64,000 bases of DNA from positions 28,779 through 92,778 of the forward strand of contig NZ_QRGR01000025.1 of NCBI RefSeq assembly GCF_003367245.1, read 5' to 3'. The stretch comes from Pontibacter diazotrophicus. Lineage in GTDB: Bacteria > Bacteroidota > Bacteroidia > Cytophagales > Hymenobacteraceae. The translations under genes were made by a program, and so were the position numbers. A model generated the notes under the pieces. That model did no database searches and was not told the origin of the DNA. It saw nothing but the letters and a program-made list of their open reading frames with translations. Positions 49,961-58,218 of the stretch are shown here, piece after piece (positions within the stretch are counted from its first letter, which is position 1; each line of letters starts with the position of its first letter).

Positions 49961-50583
49961 TTTGGTTTCTTTCTGTATTTGTTTCTTTTTTGCTCACCTT
50001 TGAATCTTGGGTCAAGAAGGGCTTTACCTTTAATTCGCCATTTCTTGTTCTCCAGCCGAAATGTTGGAAGCTCTGTAAATCCCATTCTTATTTCAAAATA
50101 GTTGCTTTCCCCTGTATAAGTTAAAGGACTTGAACCGATGAATCTAAAGGAGATGCTGTCTATTGGTTGATTTGCAAAAACTAACTTCCCGTTTTCCTTT
50201 GTATAATCTTCTACAACTGTATCACTTTGATGGTAGGCAAGCACTGTTACTCCTGGCTGCGCCTTACCTTCATAGTCAAAAGTAACAATCGCTATGGAGT
50301 CTCCTGCTACTTTCCTTTCTGCCTGAACAATACTTGGAGTATTTGTTGTTGTATTTGAGAAGCTGTTTAGAGTTAAGACCTTATTCTTAACTGCCCATGC
50401 ACCTTCTGTATTTATCCAACTTAAGCCTTCCTGTCCTGTTAGTACAAATGTTTTATTTGGTCTTAATTCCAAAGAAGAATAATGCTCAAAATCCCAGTAT
50501 CTATCATACTTGCCTACAAGTGAATTTTCCGTTGCCCTGCACGAAAGAAGTCCGAGAAGTAGTATGAGATACTGTTTCTTCAT
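49954..50583 (-). CDS. Lipoprotein of unknown function (cassette gene)
   Basis: The 209-residue protein starts with a lipoprotein signal (MKKQYLILLLGLLSCRATE; lipobox LLSC). The mature part is beta-rich: LVGKYDRYWDFEHYSSLELRPNKTFVLTGQEG resembles the lipocalin-like/META-type 'response to concentration' domains of Bacteroidota lipoproteins, but I cannot name a family. The basic C-terminus (KGEQKRNKYRKKPNR) runs into attC-like site 12. Site 13 lies upstream of the ATG. Confidence 0.75.
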   Translation of the reverse strand: MKKQYLILLLGLLSCRATENSLVGKYDRYWDFEHYSSLELRPNKTFVLTGQEGLSWINTEGAWAVKNKVLTLNSFSNTTTNTPSIVQAERKVAGDSIAIVTFDYEGKAQPGVTVLAYHQSDTVVEDYTKENGKLVFANQPIDSISFRFIGSSPLTYTGESNYFEIRMGFTELPTFRLENKKWRIKGKALLDPRFKGEQKRNKYRKKPNR

Positions 50584-50596
50584 AATTATAACTTAC

Positions 50597-50663
50597 AGGT
50601 AACGTGCTGGTATAGCGGATTGCAATGCGTAGCCGCAGCATACCTGCTATACTTTGTTGTATG
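50597..50663 (-). other. attC-like site 13
   Basis: On the minus strand ATACAACAAAGTATAGCAGG ... CCGCTATACCAGCACGTTACCT. The stem is GTATAGC/GCTATAC, with centre GCGGCTACGCATTGC. Confidence 0.7.
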
Positions 50664-50674
50664 GTGCTTTTCTT

Positions 50675-50911
50675 TCAAGGTATAGCTGCAAACAATATCA
50701 TTAGAGCATAGACATAAAACCACCACTTCACATGAGATGCTTTTTCATTATACTTTAAGTGAAATTGAGTCGCAACGTAGCTAATTATACATGATAGCAA
50801 CAGGAGAAATACAAGACTGCTAATTAAGGCTTCCCATTCTAAATCTTTAAGGATAATCTGTAAAACAGCTGAGACTACAAAAAGAGCAACTATGAACTTA
50901 TACTTTCCCAT
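50675..50911 (-). CDS. Small two-helix membrane protein
   Basis: The 78 residues contain three hydrophobic stretches (FIVALFVVSAVLQIIL, ALISSLVFLLLLSCIISYVATQF, WWFYVYALMILFAAI). The motif SY--T-F-LK---E---H-KWW is shared with the upstream neighbour, so the two are paralogues. It lies 12 bp after that gene, so both probably share one cassette and may form a heteromer. The function is unknown. Confidence 0.7.
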   Translation of the reverse strand: MGKYKFIVALFVVSAVLQIILKDLEWEALISSLVFLLLLSCIISYVATQFHLKYNEKASHVKWWFYVYALMILFAAIP

Positions 50912-50923
50912 TCGTCAGTTTCT

Positions 50924-51205
50924 CTACTTAAAACCTTCAAATTCAGGGAAAGCAAAAAACGCTATCAACAGTAGTACTGCCATAAATACGAACAGAGCAT
51001 TCCAAGACTTCATGTGTAGATTTTCTTCGTAGCTTTTTAACTTAAAAAATGTAAAAGCATAACTCAGCAAGTAAGATACCACCAGATGAAATCCGATGTT
51101 GATGTATACATTTGCACCGAAACCAAAAACATATACCTGACTTGCAGCTGCTATAATCGCAAGAGGTAGGATTAGTTTGTTCTTGCTGATTAATCTACTT
51201 ACCAT
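50924..51205 (-). CDS. Small membrane protein, paralogue of its downstream neighbour
   Basis: The 93-residue protein has three hydrophobic segments (LILPLAIIAAASQVYVFGF, GFHLVVSYLLSYAFTFFKL, WNALFVFMAVLLLIAFFAF). SYAFTFFKLKSYEENLHMKSW aligns with SYVATQFHLKYNEKASHVKWW of the next gene. It is the first gene of a two-gene cassette between attC-like sites 13 and 14. Two-gene cassettes often hold interacting pairs. No known family. Confidence 0.7.
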   Translation of the reverse strand: MVSRLISKNKLILPLAIIAAASQVYVFGFGANVYINIGFHLVVSYLLSYAFTFFKLKSYEENLHMKSWNALFVFMAVLLLIAFFAFPEFEGFK

Positions 51206-51235
51206 TCCTTCAAGTTTCTTTCATCGTTTAAGTAC

Positions 51236-51303
51236 CATACAACGGATTAGGACAGGCTGCGAACGAGGCGTAGCTGAGTATGGAGCCTGTGCCGTGTTGT
51301 AGG
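51236..51303 (-). other. attC-like site 14
   Basis: On the minus strand CTACAACACGGCACAGGCT ... AGCCTGTCCTAATCCGTTGTATG. The stem is ACAGGCT/AGCCTGT, with centre AGCTACGCCTCG. Confidence 0.7.
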
Positions 51304-51312
51304 GAGCCATTT

Positions 51313-51714
51313 TTAATTTATTTCTCTTGCTAAATGGATTTCCACGTCTCCCAAAATCTCAAGATGCTCAGATGTTAAATGAAAATATTCAGGGTGCAGG
51401 AAATTAATTATACAATGGTCAAATCCTTCTCCAATTTTAACTGAGTCTTTGGTAAAGAGATAATGGCATATTTCTCCATTTTCAAAGTTTGCTGCCAAAT
51501 CTTCAATAAGTTTTGGCTTATTATCTATTGTCAATAAAAAGTTAAAGTCACTGTCAACGTACTTTTTAATTGCTAATCCCTTTTTATTTTCTGGATTAGC
51601 CAAATCATAAAAATCTTTTGGCAGATTAAATGAGAAATGAATTTTGCAATCAGTATGACACGAGTCAACTACTGCCAAAATTTTATTCAATTCTTCGTAT
51701 CTGGTGAGTTTCAT
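51313..51714 (-). CDS. Hypothetical cassette protein, 133 residues
   Basis: The protein is soluble with no signal peptide: MKLTRYEELNKILAVVDSCHTDCKIHFSFNL at the start, DFNFLLTIDNKPKLIEDLAANFENGEICHYLF in the middle and a C-terminal beta segment (ILGDVEIHLAREIN). No family is recognised. Three His/Cys residues at DSCHTDCKIH are noticeable but prove nothing. It is the first gene of this run, and its upstream side joins repeat R3 at GTTGTAGGTAACC. Confidence 0.7.
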   Translation of the reverse strand: MKLTRYEELNKILAVVDSCHTDCKIHFSFNLPKDFYDLANPENKKGLAIKKYVDSDFNFLLTIDNKPKLIEDLAANFENGEICHYLFTKDSVKIGEGFDHCIINFLHPEYFHLTSEHLEILGDVEIHLAREIN

Positions 51715-51721
51715 AACTTTG

Positions 51722-52757
51722 GTTACCTACAACTACCGGATATGCGGGAACATACGCTTATTGGCACTATGTGCGAAGGTGGTCTGCTTCATTCTTTTGC
51801 TGAAATTTGACCTTTTAGCGGCTATTTTACTTGTTTCCGTCATCATATCTTACTTCTTCAATATAAGCAATTTTGTGACAATCCCTGCTTTCTTCACTTT
51901 ATTTCAGGCATGGATAACCCAAAAATTATAGAAAGGGGAGTGCGAGACCTGCTTAAGACCTCTTTTGTACACAAAAGCAGGTACTACCTCCCCGATTTGA
52001 GAGCGTAACCAACAGCTAAAGGGTAGCTGTAACGCTAAATTAAAGCCAACTAGTGCAATTCATATAGCCGTGTATATCCGGATAATACGCTTATATCCGG
52101 ATATACACGGCTACAGCCACGAAAACAGCTCGTTTTGGAAGCTCCAGACAGAGGGGGGCATGAGCAGATGTATCTGCCAAAGGGCCGGCAGTCAGCATGT
52201 TTCGTGCAATTACTACTATAGCATCATTCTGTAGCTTATCAAGCGGGCTCACGGTTCTGTCTACTACGTGTCAAGAACGTGGGTGCAAATTTGCGTGGTC
52301 CTGCCCAACCTGGGCTATGATGGGAGTAGGAGGAGTAAAAGGCGCTACCGGCACAACCTGCTTTCCTTTCCCTTTTGTAACAGTTTCTCCTGATTCAAAA
52401 CCGATTAAAGCCTTCGCGGAGGAGAGGCAAAGTCAGGGCCTTACTCCGGAGAGCATTGCAGTGGCGACGGGATAGCCAGCCTGAAGCAGGAAACAAAGGA
52501 AGCTTGTATTTTCGTGTTTACCTTACTTTTTGTGTTTATGAAGTAATACGTGTATGGCGCCTGCTTTGCTCAGGGTGGGGAAGCCACTTTTCCGGCAGCG
52601 GAAGAATGGAGCGCAGCGCAATGAGGAGGCTGGCGGAAGGGTGGCCAGCGCACGGAAAGCTCTCCGGCAAATGAGCAGCAATTGGCGGAGTGCTGGACGG
52701 TGGGGGAAAGGCTTGCCGGGGAAGGGCTGCCTTACCCGCCAGATGCATGGCCATCAG
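51722..52757. repeat. Long non-coding repeat, copy R3 (precedes intact DUF3800 gene)
   Basis: The leader (51722-51910) is a diverged version of R1/R2 (TCATCATATCTT-CTTCTTCAATATAAG and the CACT(T/C)T end are kept). The middle holds a perfect 19-bp palindrome (52066-52112). The body (52193-52757) keeps the 16-bp stem at 52583-52598/52630-52645 with the same G-U changes as R2. At the second hairpin the sequence has changed on both sides (CCGGCAAAT...AATTGGCGG) but can still pair. The intact DUF3800 gene follows after about 150 bp. Confidence 0.8.
52066..52112. repeat. Perfect 19-bp palindrome within R3
   Basis: AGCCGTGTATATCCGGATA (52066-52084) pairs fully with 52094-52112 across a 9-nt loop. 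R1 has a partly decayed version at about 25500-25550, and R2 lacks it. It could be a transcription terminator, a small palindromic element or a protein-binding site. Confidence 0.75.
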
Positions 52758-52904
52758 TAACGCTTTTAGGACTTCCTTAAAAAAACATTATATACCGGCA
52801 GAAGCTAATCTTTTTAGCTGAATACAGAAAATGACCCTGTAATTAGTATCTTAAATGCGGCAGCCGGGGGAGGATTCTGGCATCACAGTCACATAAAATA
52901 CACT

Positions 52905-54044
52905 ATGGCCAAAACAGGTTTTGTCTCCGTGGCGGGGGCGCACGGCTTTTCCTTCGGGGGGCCCGGCAGCACGCACTTCTCCGTTACCGTTGTGCTCGTG
53001 GAGGAAGAGGACAAAAGGGAAGTGGAGGAGGGGTTTCGCCGTATCCGCGACCGGTACTTCCCGAATGGTGACATCCGGTTTGAAGTGGGCTCCCTGTTCC
53101 AGGCGCAGGGGGGAGAATTCCTGGAGGAACTCAAGTCCCTGGACTTTACCTTCCACGCCCTCTTGGTGGACAAGCGCAAGCTGCACCAGAAGTCGCCGCT
53201 CCAGTACAAGGGCACGTTCTACAAGTTCCTCTCCGGGCTTATCTACAACAACCTCTACCGCACCGTCCCGGACCTGAGCATCGTAGCAAACGAGCTGGGC
53301 ACGCCGGAGTTCATGGAAAGCTTCCGCCGCTACATCCAGGAGAACCACCAGGTGGACCTCTTCTCCCCGGCCACCTTTACTTTCTCGAATGCAGAGGAGG
53401 CAGGGCTGCTGCAGCTGGCTGGCTTCCTGGGCGAAAGCCAGAACTCGTTTCACGCAGGGTTATCGGAAGTGGATGTGGAACAGGAGCTGGCCAGTAAGTG
53501 CGTGGGGGTAATGCGCTGGCCGGAGGGGTACGTGCCCTATACCGTGGACACCGAGGGCATGGCAGTGGATGCGCAGGACGAGGCCATTACGGCTGCGGCG
53601 CAGCTGCGGGCGCGGGACTACCTCGAGCGGCACGCGGGCAGCGAGGACCCCGTTGTCCGGAGCCGGATGGTTTTCGTGGAGTACCTGCTGATGGTATTTA
53701 CCTATAACTACAGGACCCGCTTCATCCACACCTATGAATTGCTGCAGCACCTCAACTCCTACAGGTACGAGAACTACACCGAGCACCGCTTCCGCTCGCT
53801 GGTGGTAGGGCCGGTGCGGGACGAGGGGGTGCTCATCGTCTCCTCCAGCGCCGGCTACAAGCTGCCCTGCTCCACCAGGGACATCTACAATTTCTTCAAC
53901 TACTATAACCAACAGATACAGCCCATGCTCGGCAGGCTGGCCCAGTGCCACCGGGCGCTGGAGCTGGCAACCGGGGGAGAGCTCAACGTGCTGGAGCAGC
54001 CGGAGTATGCCAGCCTGAGGAAACTGCTGGAGAAACTCACCTGA
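52905..54044 (+). CDS. DUF3800 (RNase H-fold) protein, intact copy 2
   Basis: The 379-residue protein fits DUF3800 by pattern: an N-terminal strand set (FVSVAGAHGF, HFSVTVVLVEE), a helix ending EVEEGFRRIRDRYF, FTFHALLVDKRKL, KFLSGLIYNNLYRTVPDLSIVANEL, then helical segments ending LEQPEYASLRKLLEKL. Many DUF3800 proteins have D-SGD near the start; here it reads VAGAHGF, so the first acidic residue is missing and catalysis is uncertain. The family is thought to adopt an RNase H-like fold. The gene follows non-coding repeat R3 at the same distance as its pseudogene paralogue follows R2. The GC content is higher than in the adjoining cassettes. Confidence 0.75.
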   Translation: MAKTGFVSVAGAHGFSFGGPGSTHFSVTVVLVEEEDKREVEEGFRRIRDRYFPNGDIRFEVGSLFQAQGGEFLEELKSLDFTFHALLVDKRKLHQKSPLQYKGTFYKFLSGLIYNNLYRTVPDLSIVANELGTPEFMESFRRYIQENHQVDLFSPATFTFSNAEEAGLLQLAGFLGESQNSFHAGLSEVDVEQELASKCVGVMRWPEGYVPYTVDTEGMAVDAQDEAITAAAQLRARDYLERHAGSEDPVVRSRMVFVEYLLMVFTYNYRTRFIHTYELLQHLNSYRYENYTEHRFRSLVVGPVRDEGVLIVSSSAGYKLPCSTRDIYNFFNYYNQQIQPMLGRLAQCHRALELATGGELNVLEQPEYASLRKLLEKLT

Positions 54045-54194
54045 AAGAAAGGCGGATCCACCCTAAAGAAAGTGACAGGAAGTGGTAAGTCAATTTTCTG
54101 GAGCCAGATTAAAAGACTTTTATGCAGAATGGAAAGACTTTGTTGAGGGCGTGTGGTTGCAGTTGAAATGTTTTCCAACATACAGGCGTATCAA

Positions 54195-54671
54195 TCATAA
54201 AGATTTCTGTATTTCCCTGTCAAGCTCTGTGAAGATGTCCGGCATGTATCCTTTTTGGCGGAAGGTCATTTTCCCTGTTTTATCTATGACAATGTTGGTG
54301 GGGAATACTACAACCTTATAGAAGTTAAGCCACTCTCTGTTCTTCGTGGCATGCTCATAGCCGAAGGGCCTTCTTGAGACGAAGTAGCGGATTTTATCAA
54401 ACTCATCCATGGATGAGATGGCAATGAAGGTGACGTCCTTGTTGTCAATATATTTTGTCCTGAGCTTATCCAAAGCAGGAATCTCTTGCCTGCAGGGGCC
54501 GCAGGCGATGAACCAGAAGTTCAGTACCAGTACCTTCCCTGTCAGGTGGTCTCTTGTCAACGTATCACCCTCTAACGTTACCAATGGAGCGTCACTGATA
54601 CCCACCAGACTATCCTGGCAATGGGCAGAAAAGGACAGCGCAAGGGAAACTACAAACAACAACTGTTTCAC
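54195..54671 (-). CDS. TlpA-like periplasmic thioredoxin
   Basis: The 158-residue protein has a signal peptide (LLFVVSLALSFSAHCQ) and a thioredoxin fold with redox motif FIACGPCRQE (CGPC) and the cis-Pro in VVFPTNIVIDKTG. It is a minimal TlpA/ResA-like thiol:disulphide reductase in the periplasm. It is the last of five minus-strand genes (58.9 to 54.2 kb) that all encode exported proteins, including a larger TlpA-DUF4369 protein. They probably form a functional group, though gaps of 20-250 bp leave co-transcription open. Confidence 0.88.
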   Translation of the reverse strand: MKQLLFVVSLALSFSAHCQDSLVGISDAPLVTLEGDTLTRDHLTGKVLVLNFWFIACGPCRQEIPALDKLRTKYIDNKDVTFIAISSMDEFDKIRYFVSRRPFGYEHATKNREWLNFYKVVVFPTNIVIDKTGKMTFRQKGYMPDIFTELDREIQKSL

Positions 54672-54691
54672 AGCTTTAGGATTTAGATTTA

Positions 54692-55639
54692 TCAGTCAAA
54701 CATATACTGCATCAAGATGAAGTTCGGTATCAGCCGGCTAATCTTCAGATTAGCCTCGTAGTGCCTTCCATCCAGGAAATCCTGCCTGTTCAACGTAATT
54801 GCTTTCGAAAGATCGCTTGGAATCTTGACATTGATATCTTCCCCGCTGTAGGTCAGCTTTATTATGATTTTGTTTGCTTCCGGGTCGTCTGAAACATGGA
54901 AGTTAATTGTATAGTCGGCACTGTCTCTGCCTGCTTTTGAGAGGAAGTTAGGATGAAAGTGAAAGTCCTTCTTCATCAAGATGTTGTAAGGCCTTTTGTT
55001 TGTTTGTCTTACAACGAAAGCGTTATTGACAACATTCCTGAAAAACTGTTGCTGCTTTTTTGTGAAGCCAGGAGAAAAGCTCAGGCTATCTACAGCAAAA
55101 GACTTGGGATCACCTGAAATTGTGTTGGAAGGCTCATAAAGCTTCTGGGTCGGCATAAGCTTTGAGAGGTTTCCCATTGCAGCATACACCAGATGCACGT
55201 TGTTCATGTCTGTATAAAACAGAGAGTCGTGAGTATAATATTGAAATTCGCTATAAAGAAAATCTGTCTCTTTAGCAGAGGGCTGAACGTCTGTTCTGTT
55301 TGGCTTCAAAATCAGAGAGTGAAACAAGGGGTACTTCTTATTCAATTTTCTGTTCTCCAGGTTGAACACCAGTGTATAATTCAATGCCTGGTCCTTCTCG
55401 GCTGCCATCGTATCGATTACAAAAGCCCTTTGTTCTTTTTGTATAGAATCCATAGAGGCCAGGAAAAATTCTCTGTCAGCCTTCAGCTTTTCATCATATT
55501 CAGGTCCTGCCTGGTTCTTAAACACGATATTATCAACCGTTATAGGCCGTTTGTAGAGGTTAGTCGTGCAGGAAGAGGAGCACAAGGAAACACAGGCCAG
55601 CAAGAGAACAAATAGACTGCTTTTCATAAATGTGTTCAT
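54692..55639 (-). CDS. Lipoprotein of unknown function
   Basis: The 315-residue protein begins with a lipoprotein signal (MKSSLFVLLLACVSLCSSSC; start possibly the Met at residue 5) and the mature sequence TTNLYKRPITVDNIVF. It is beta-rich with no recognised domain; NFHVSDDPEANKIIIKLTYSGEDINVKIPSDL looks like a beta-sandwich strand series. It ends 20 bp before the small thioredoxin gene, so the two are probably co-transcribed. Confidence 0.75.
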   Translation of the reverse strand: MNTFMKSSLFVLLLACVSLCSSSCTTNLYKRPITVDNIVFKNQAGPEYDEKLKADREFFLASMDSIQKEQRAFVIDTMAAEKDQALNYTLVFNLENRKLNKKYPLFHSLILKPNRTDVQPSAKETDFLYSEFQYYTHDSLFYTDMNNVHLVYAAMGNLSKLMPTQKLYEPSNTISGDPKSFAVDSLSFSPGFTKKQQQFFRNVVNNAFVVRQTNKRPYNILMKKDFHFHPNFLSKAGRDSADYTINFHVSDDPEANKIIIKLTYSGEDINVKIPSDLSKAITLNRQDFLDGRHYEANLKISRLIPNFILMQYMFD

Positions 55640-55959
55640 TTGATAAAGGCCTGTACAATTATTTAAAACATATAGACCTTCAAGTTAAACTTTAGCTAGC
55701 TTGGAAACTGAGCACAGCCATAGCATTCAATGTTATGCTGATTTGCTTAAAAGACACACCCTTCAACTGCCATCAAGTAAGACACTGCATGCGTGGTGCT
55801 CCAGGTGTCTCCAGTGTTACGATAGTATACAGTACCGGCACCCTCATACCCCACCCGACCGTCTGCTTCTTCTGTTTTCTGGTGGGCATCTGCCTTATGT
55901 TTCCAGCTTGTATCCTTAGCAGCTAGGTTTAATGCGACATGCCCGCCAAAAACTTTTGG
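55640..55959. other. Gene-free gap within the envelope cluster
   Basis: In 320 bp between two minus-strand genes I see no gene. The short plus-strand frames here overlap each other and match nothing. It may hold a promoter for the lipoprotein-thioredoxin pair. Confidence 0.5.
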
Positions 55960-57075
55960 TCAATTCATGTCTTTGTCCAGTACCTTTAGTGCCTCTACCA
56001 GGCCGTCCTGCCCTATTCCCCGGTAAACAATGCTGCCCTCGGGGTTTATCAAAATGACGGATGGAAAGGAGGTTACTCTGTAGCTTCGAACGACACCCTT
56101 TTTGCTTTCGTCAGACATGTCCTGGAAGATTTGCGGCCACGCCATTCCGTGCTTCTCTATCATCCCGCTGAGCTTTGCCCTGTCCTTTTCCTCGTCATAG
56201 GCAATACCCATGAACTGCACCTTTTTGCCCTTGTACTTTTCATATGCGGCTTTGGTCTCGGGTATCAGTTTGATGCACGGGCCACACCATGAGCCCCAGA
56301 AATCAAGCAGCACATATTGCCCTCTGTAATCCGCAAGCGAAACTGCGTTGCCTTTCATATCCTGAACAGTGAAGGCTGGCGCAGGTTTGCCAGCGCTCAC
56401 AGACGCCTCAAGCTGGGCTTCTTCCCGAATAGCCTTCGCAATGGAGTGTTCCTGCAGCTCCTGGCCAATGATATCCAGCAGCTGCCTTTTCTTTTCTTTT
56501 CCTAACGAATGCAGTTGAAACAGGCTTAAAAAAGAATCAGGATGTTCTTTAATATACTTCTCTGACTGAAGACGCGTCGCGTCCACAATTTCCTTCTGCT
56601 GCCTTTCAAGCTCCTCTCTCCTGCTTGGGTCCAGGTTTGGGTCCTGCATGCTGTCGGATAGGGCAATAACTTTTTGCCTCACAGGTGCAATGAATTGCCT
56701 TTGAAAGTCATTGAATTCATCTGTTAAGGGTGAGCCCGTCACAGATGAATTCCATATTGCCTTACTGTCTCCCTCTATTTGCACGTTGCTGTCCAGGAAG
56801 AATAATACACCTCCAGGCACACTGTCAACAGTTATAGTATAAAATCCCAGCTCTTCAGGCTCATGAGTGAAGGCAAAATTGTCCTTTGCAGACACAGTAG
56901 AGTCCAGTAGGATGTCCTGATTATGGGCGTCTCTCACAAAGAGATACACCTTCTTGTTGCCAATACCGTCTATTTTACCCTCAACAGACAGGCTTTGCCC
57001 GAGACAACACAGGGGAGCAAAGACTACCACTGCCAATAACAGAATTTGAAAAGCTTTTTGAGAAAGTGTCTTCAT
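55960..57075 (-). CDS. TlpA-family disulphide reductase with DUF4369 domain
   Basis: The 371-residue protein has a signal peptide (LLLAVVVFAPLCCLGQ), a DUF4369 domain (about 28-120; SVEGKIDGIGNKKVYLFVRD is the typical start), a helical linker, and a C-terminal AhpC/TSA-thioredoxin domain with AFTVQDMKGNAVSLADYRGQ and the redox site FWGSWCGPC. YRVTSFPSVILINPEG carries the cis-Pro. This architecture is widespread in Bacteroidota periplasm and acts in thiol-disulphide exchange, often alongside nutrient uptake or regulatory systems. The neighbours are other exported proteins of unknown role. Confidence 0.92.
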   Translation of the reverse strand: MKTLSQKAFQILLLAVVVFAPLCCLGQSLSVEGKIDGIGNKKVYLFVRDAHNQDILLDSTVSAKDNFAFTHEPEELGFYTITVDSVPGGVLFFLDSNVQIEGDSKAIWNSSVTGSPLTDEFNDFQRQFIAPVRQKVIALSDSMQDPNLDPSRREELERQQKEIVDATRLQSEKYIKEHPDSFLSLFQLHSLGKEKKRQLLDIIGQELQEHSIAKAIREEAQLEASVSAGKPAPAFTVQDMKGNAVSLADYRGQYVLLDFWGSWCGPCIKLIPETKAAYEKYKGKKVQFMGIAYDEEKDRAKLSGMIEKHGMAWPQIFQDMSDESKKGVVRSYRVTSFPSVILINPEGSIVYRGIGQDGLVEALKVLDKDMN

Positions 57076-57320
57076 GGTTTTGTTTAGTTAGAGCAAAGCA
57101 GCTGCTTTACATTTTGAGAAAATAACAGGATTTAAAACAAGCAATACAGCCTATGTCGCTTGCAATTACAACCCTTCTTATCTATACACGAATGAAAGAG
57201 TTCAGATTTAAATGCTTTGGTTAAAATACCATTTTAAATTTAGATTGTATTATTTTTTCGGGTTAAACCTATACGTAATTCAAAGTGCGAGGGCTATACA
57301 GCATTAAAGACGTCACAGGC

Positions 57321-58031
57321 TTATGCCCCCAGCGCGGAGCAGAACTGGAGCAGCTGCTTCAGGTCCTCCTCCCTGCTGAGGTTGAGGGAGTGTTCTTTGA
57401 CATAGCCGTAAATCTCCTTTTTGTGGTTCGGGAACAGCCTTGACACAGAGGATTTTGTAGCCCTGTGAAACCTGTTGCTTTCATCAATGAGGTAGAAGGA
57501 CACCTTCTCAGAAAAGACCTCACTGCCCCCCGATGACAGGTTGAAGCGCCGGCCGCTGCTGGTCAGGTAGGAGCTTTTGCTTTCGATGGCTGAGGCCCTG
57601 GTGGACTGGTTGTAGGCACCTACCTTCTCGGTTCCCGCACTCTCCAGCTTTTGCCTCCTGCCCAGCCTCAAAGTATTGTAGTCTGCCACCACTTCTGCAT
57701 ACCCTTCCTCCGGATTGTAGAGGAAGGTGCTTTCCCCGACAGATACGGAAATAAGTGCAGGCTCCCGCCCCAAGGTTAAGGTATCTCCCTGGGCATTGAT
57801 GAACTGCACCTCACCCAGCAGCAGGTTGTAGTTGAATGTCGCTGATGAGAACTTGCCGTTCGTGTACACCACCTGCCCCTGTTGAAAAGCGGGGTAGCGG
57901 TAGAGGTGCAGGGCTGAGATGGCATCCGCTGCCGCCTCCCCGTCTTTCACCTTATACTCTTTGGCAGTTTGCGCCTGCACCAGGCTGCCACCGCTCAGGA
58001 TGATGGCCATGCACCAGATAATCTTTTTCAT
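57321..58031 (-). CDS. Secreted hypothetical protein
   Basis: ATG 58031 gives 236 residues starting with signal peptide MKKIIWCMAIILSGGSLVQAQ; 31 codons further upstream are open but follow no coding pattern. The mature part resembles the 'plug-less' beta-strand proteins of Bacteroidota (YTNGKFSSATFNYNLLLGEVQFINAQGDTL, where many family members measure a stored configuration). The middle has a Ser-rich stretch (RASAIESKSSYLTSSGRRF), and the C-terminus is a helix (EEDLKQLLQFCSALGA). The family is not named. It lies between the OM barrel and the TlpA gene. Confidence 0.75.
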   Translation of the reverse strand: MKKIIWCMAIILSGGSLVQAQTAKEYKVKDGEAAADAISALHLYRYPAFQQGQVVYTNGKFSSATFNYNLLLGEVQFINAQGDTLTLGREPALISVSVGESTFLYNPEEGYAEVVADYNTLRLGRRQKLESAGTEKVGAYNQSTRASAIESKSSYLTSSGRRFNLSSGGSEVFSEKVSFYLIDESNRFHRATKSSVSRLFPNHKKEIYGYVKEHSLNLSREEDLKQLLQFCSALGA

Positions 58032-58218
58032 AGCGAAGGAGTTTTCTATAGCCAAACTTTTCTGTTTAAGACATTTGAACACGAGTATCCGGAGAGCAGC
58101 CACAAAGCAATTTAGTGGTATCAATAAAGCTTCATCTTCTGGGTTTTGTATTTATATCATTTGTCATTAATGTAAATACTTGTGTGGAACACTTACTTAT
58201 TGGCGCAGTTGTACTAAC

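Noticed and set aside
42770..51303. CRISPR array suggested by recurring short palindromes
   Set aside because: The repeated elements are 60-70 bp, differ in sequence, and are separated by whole genes of 240-640 bp rather than short spacers.
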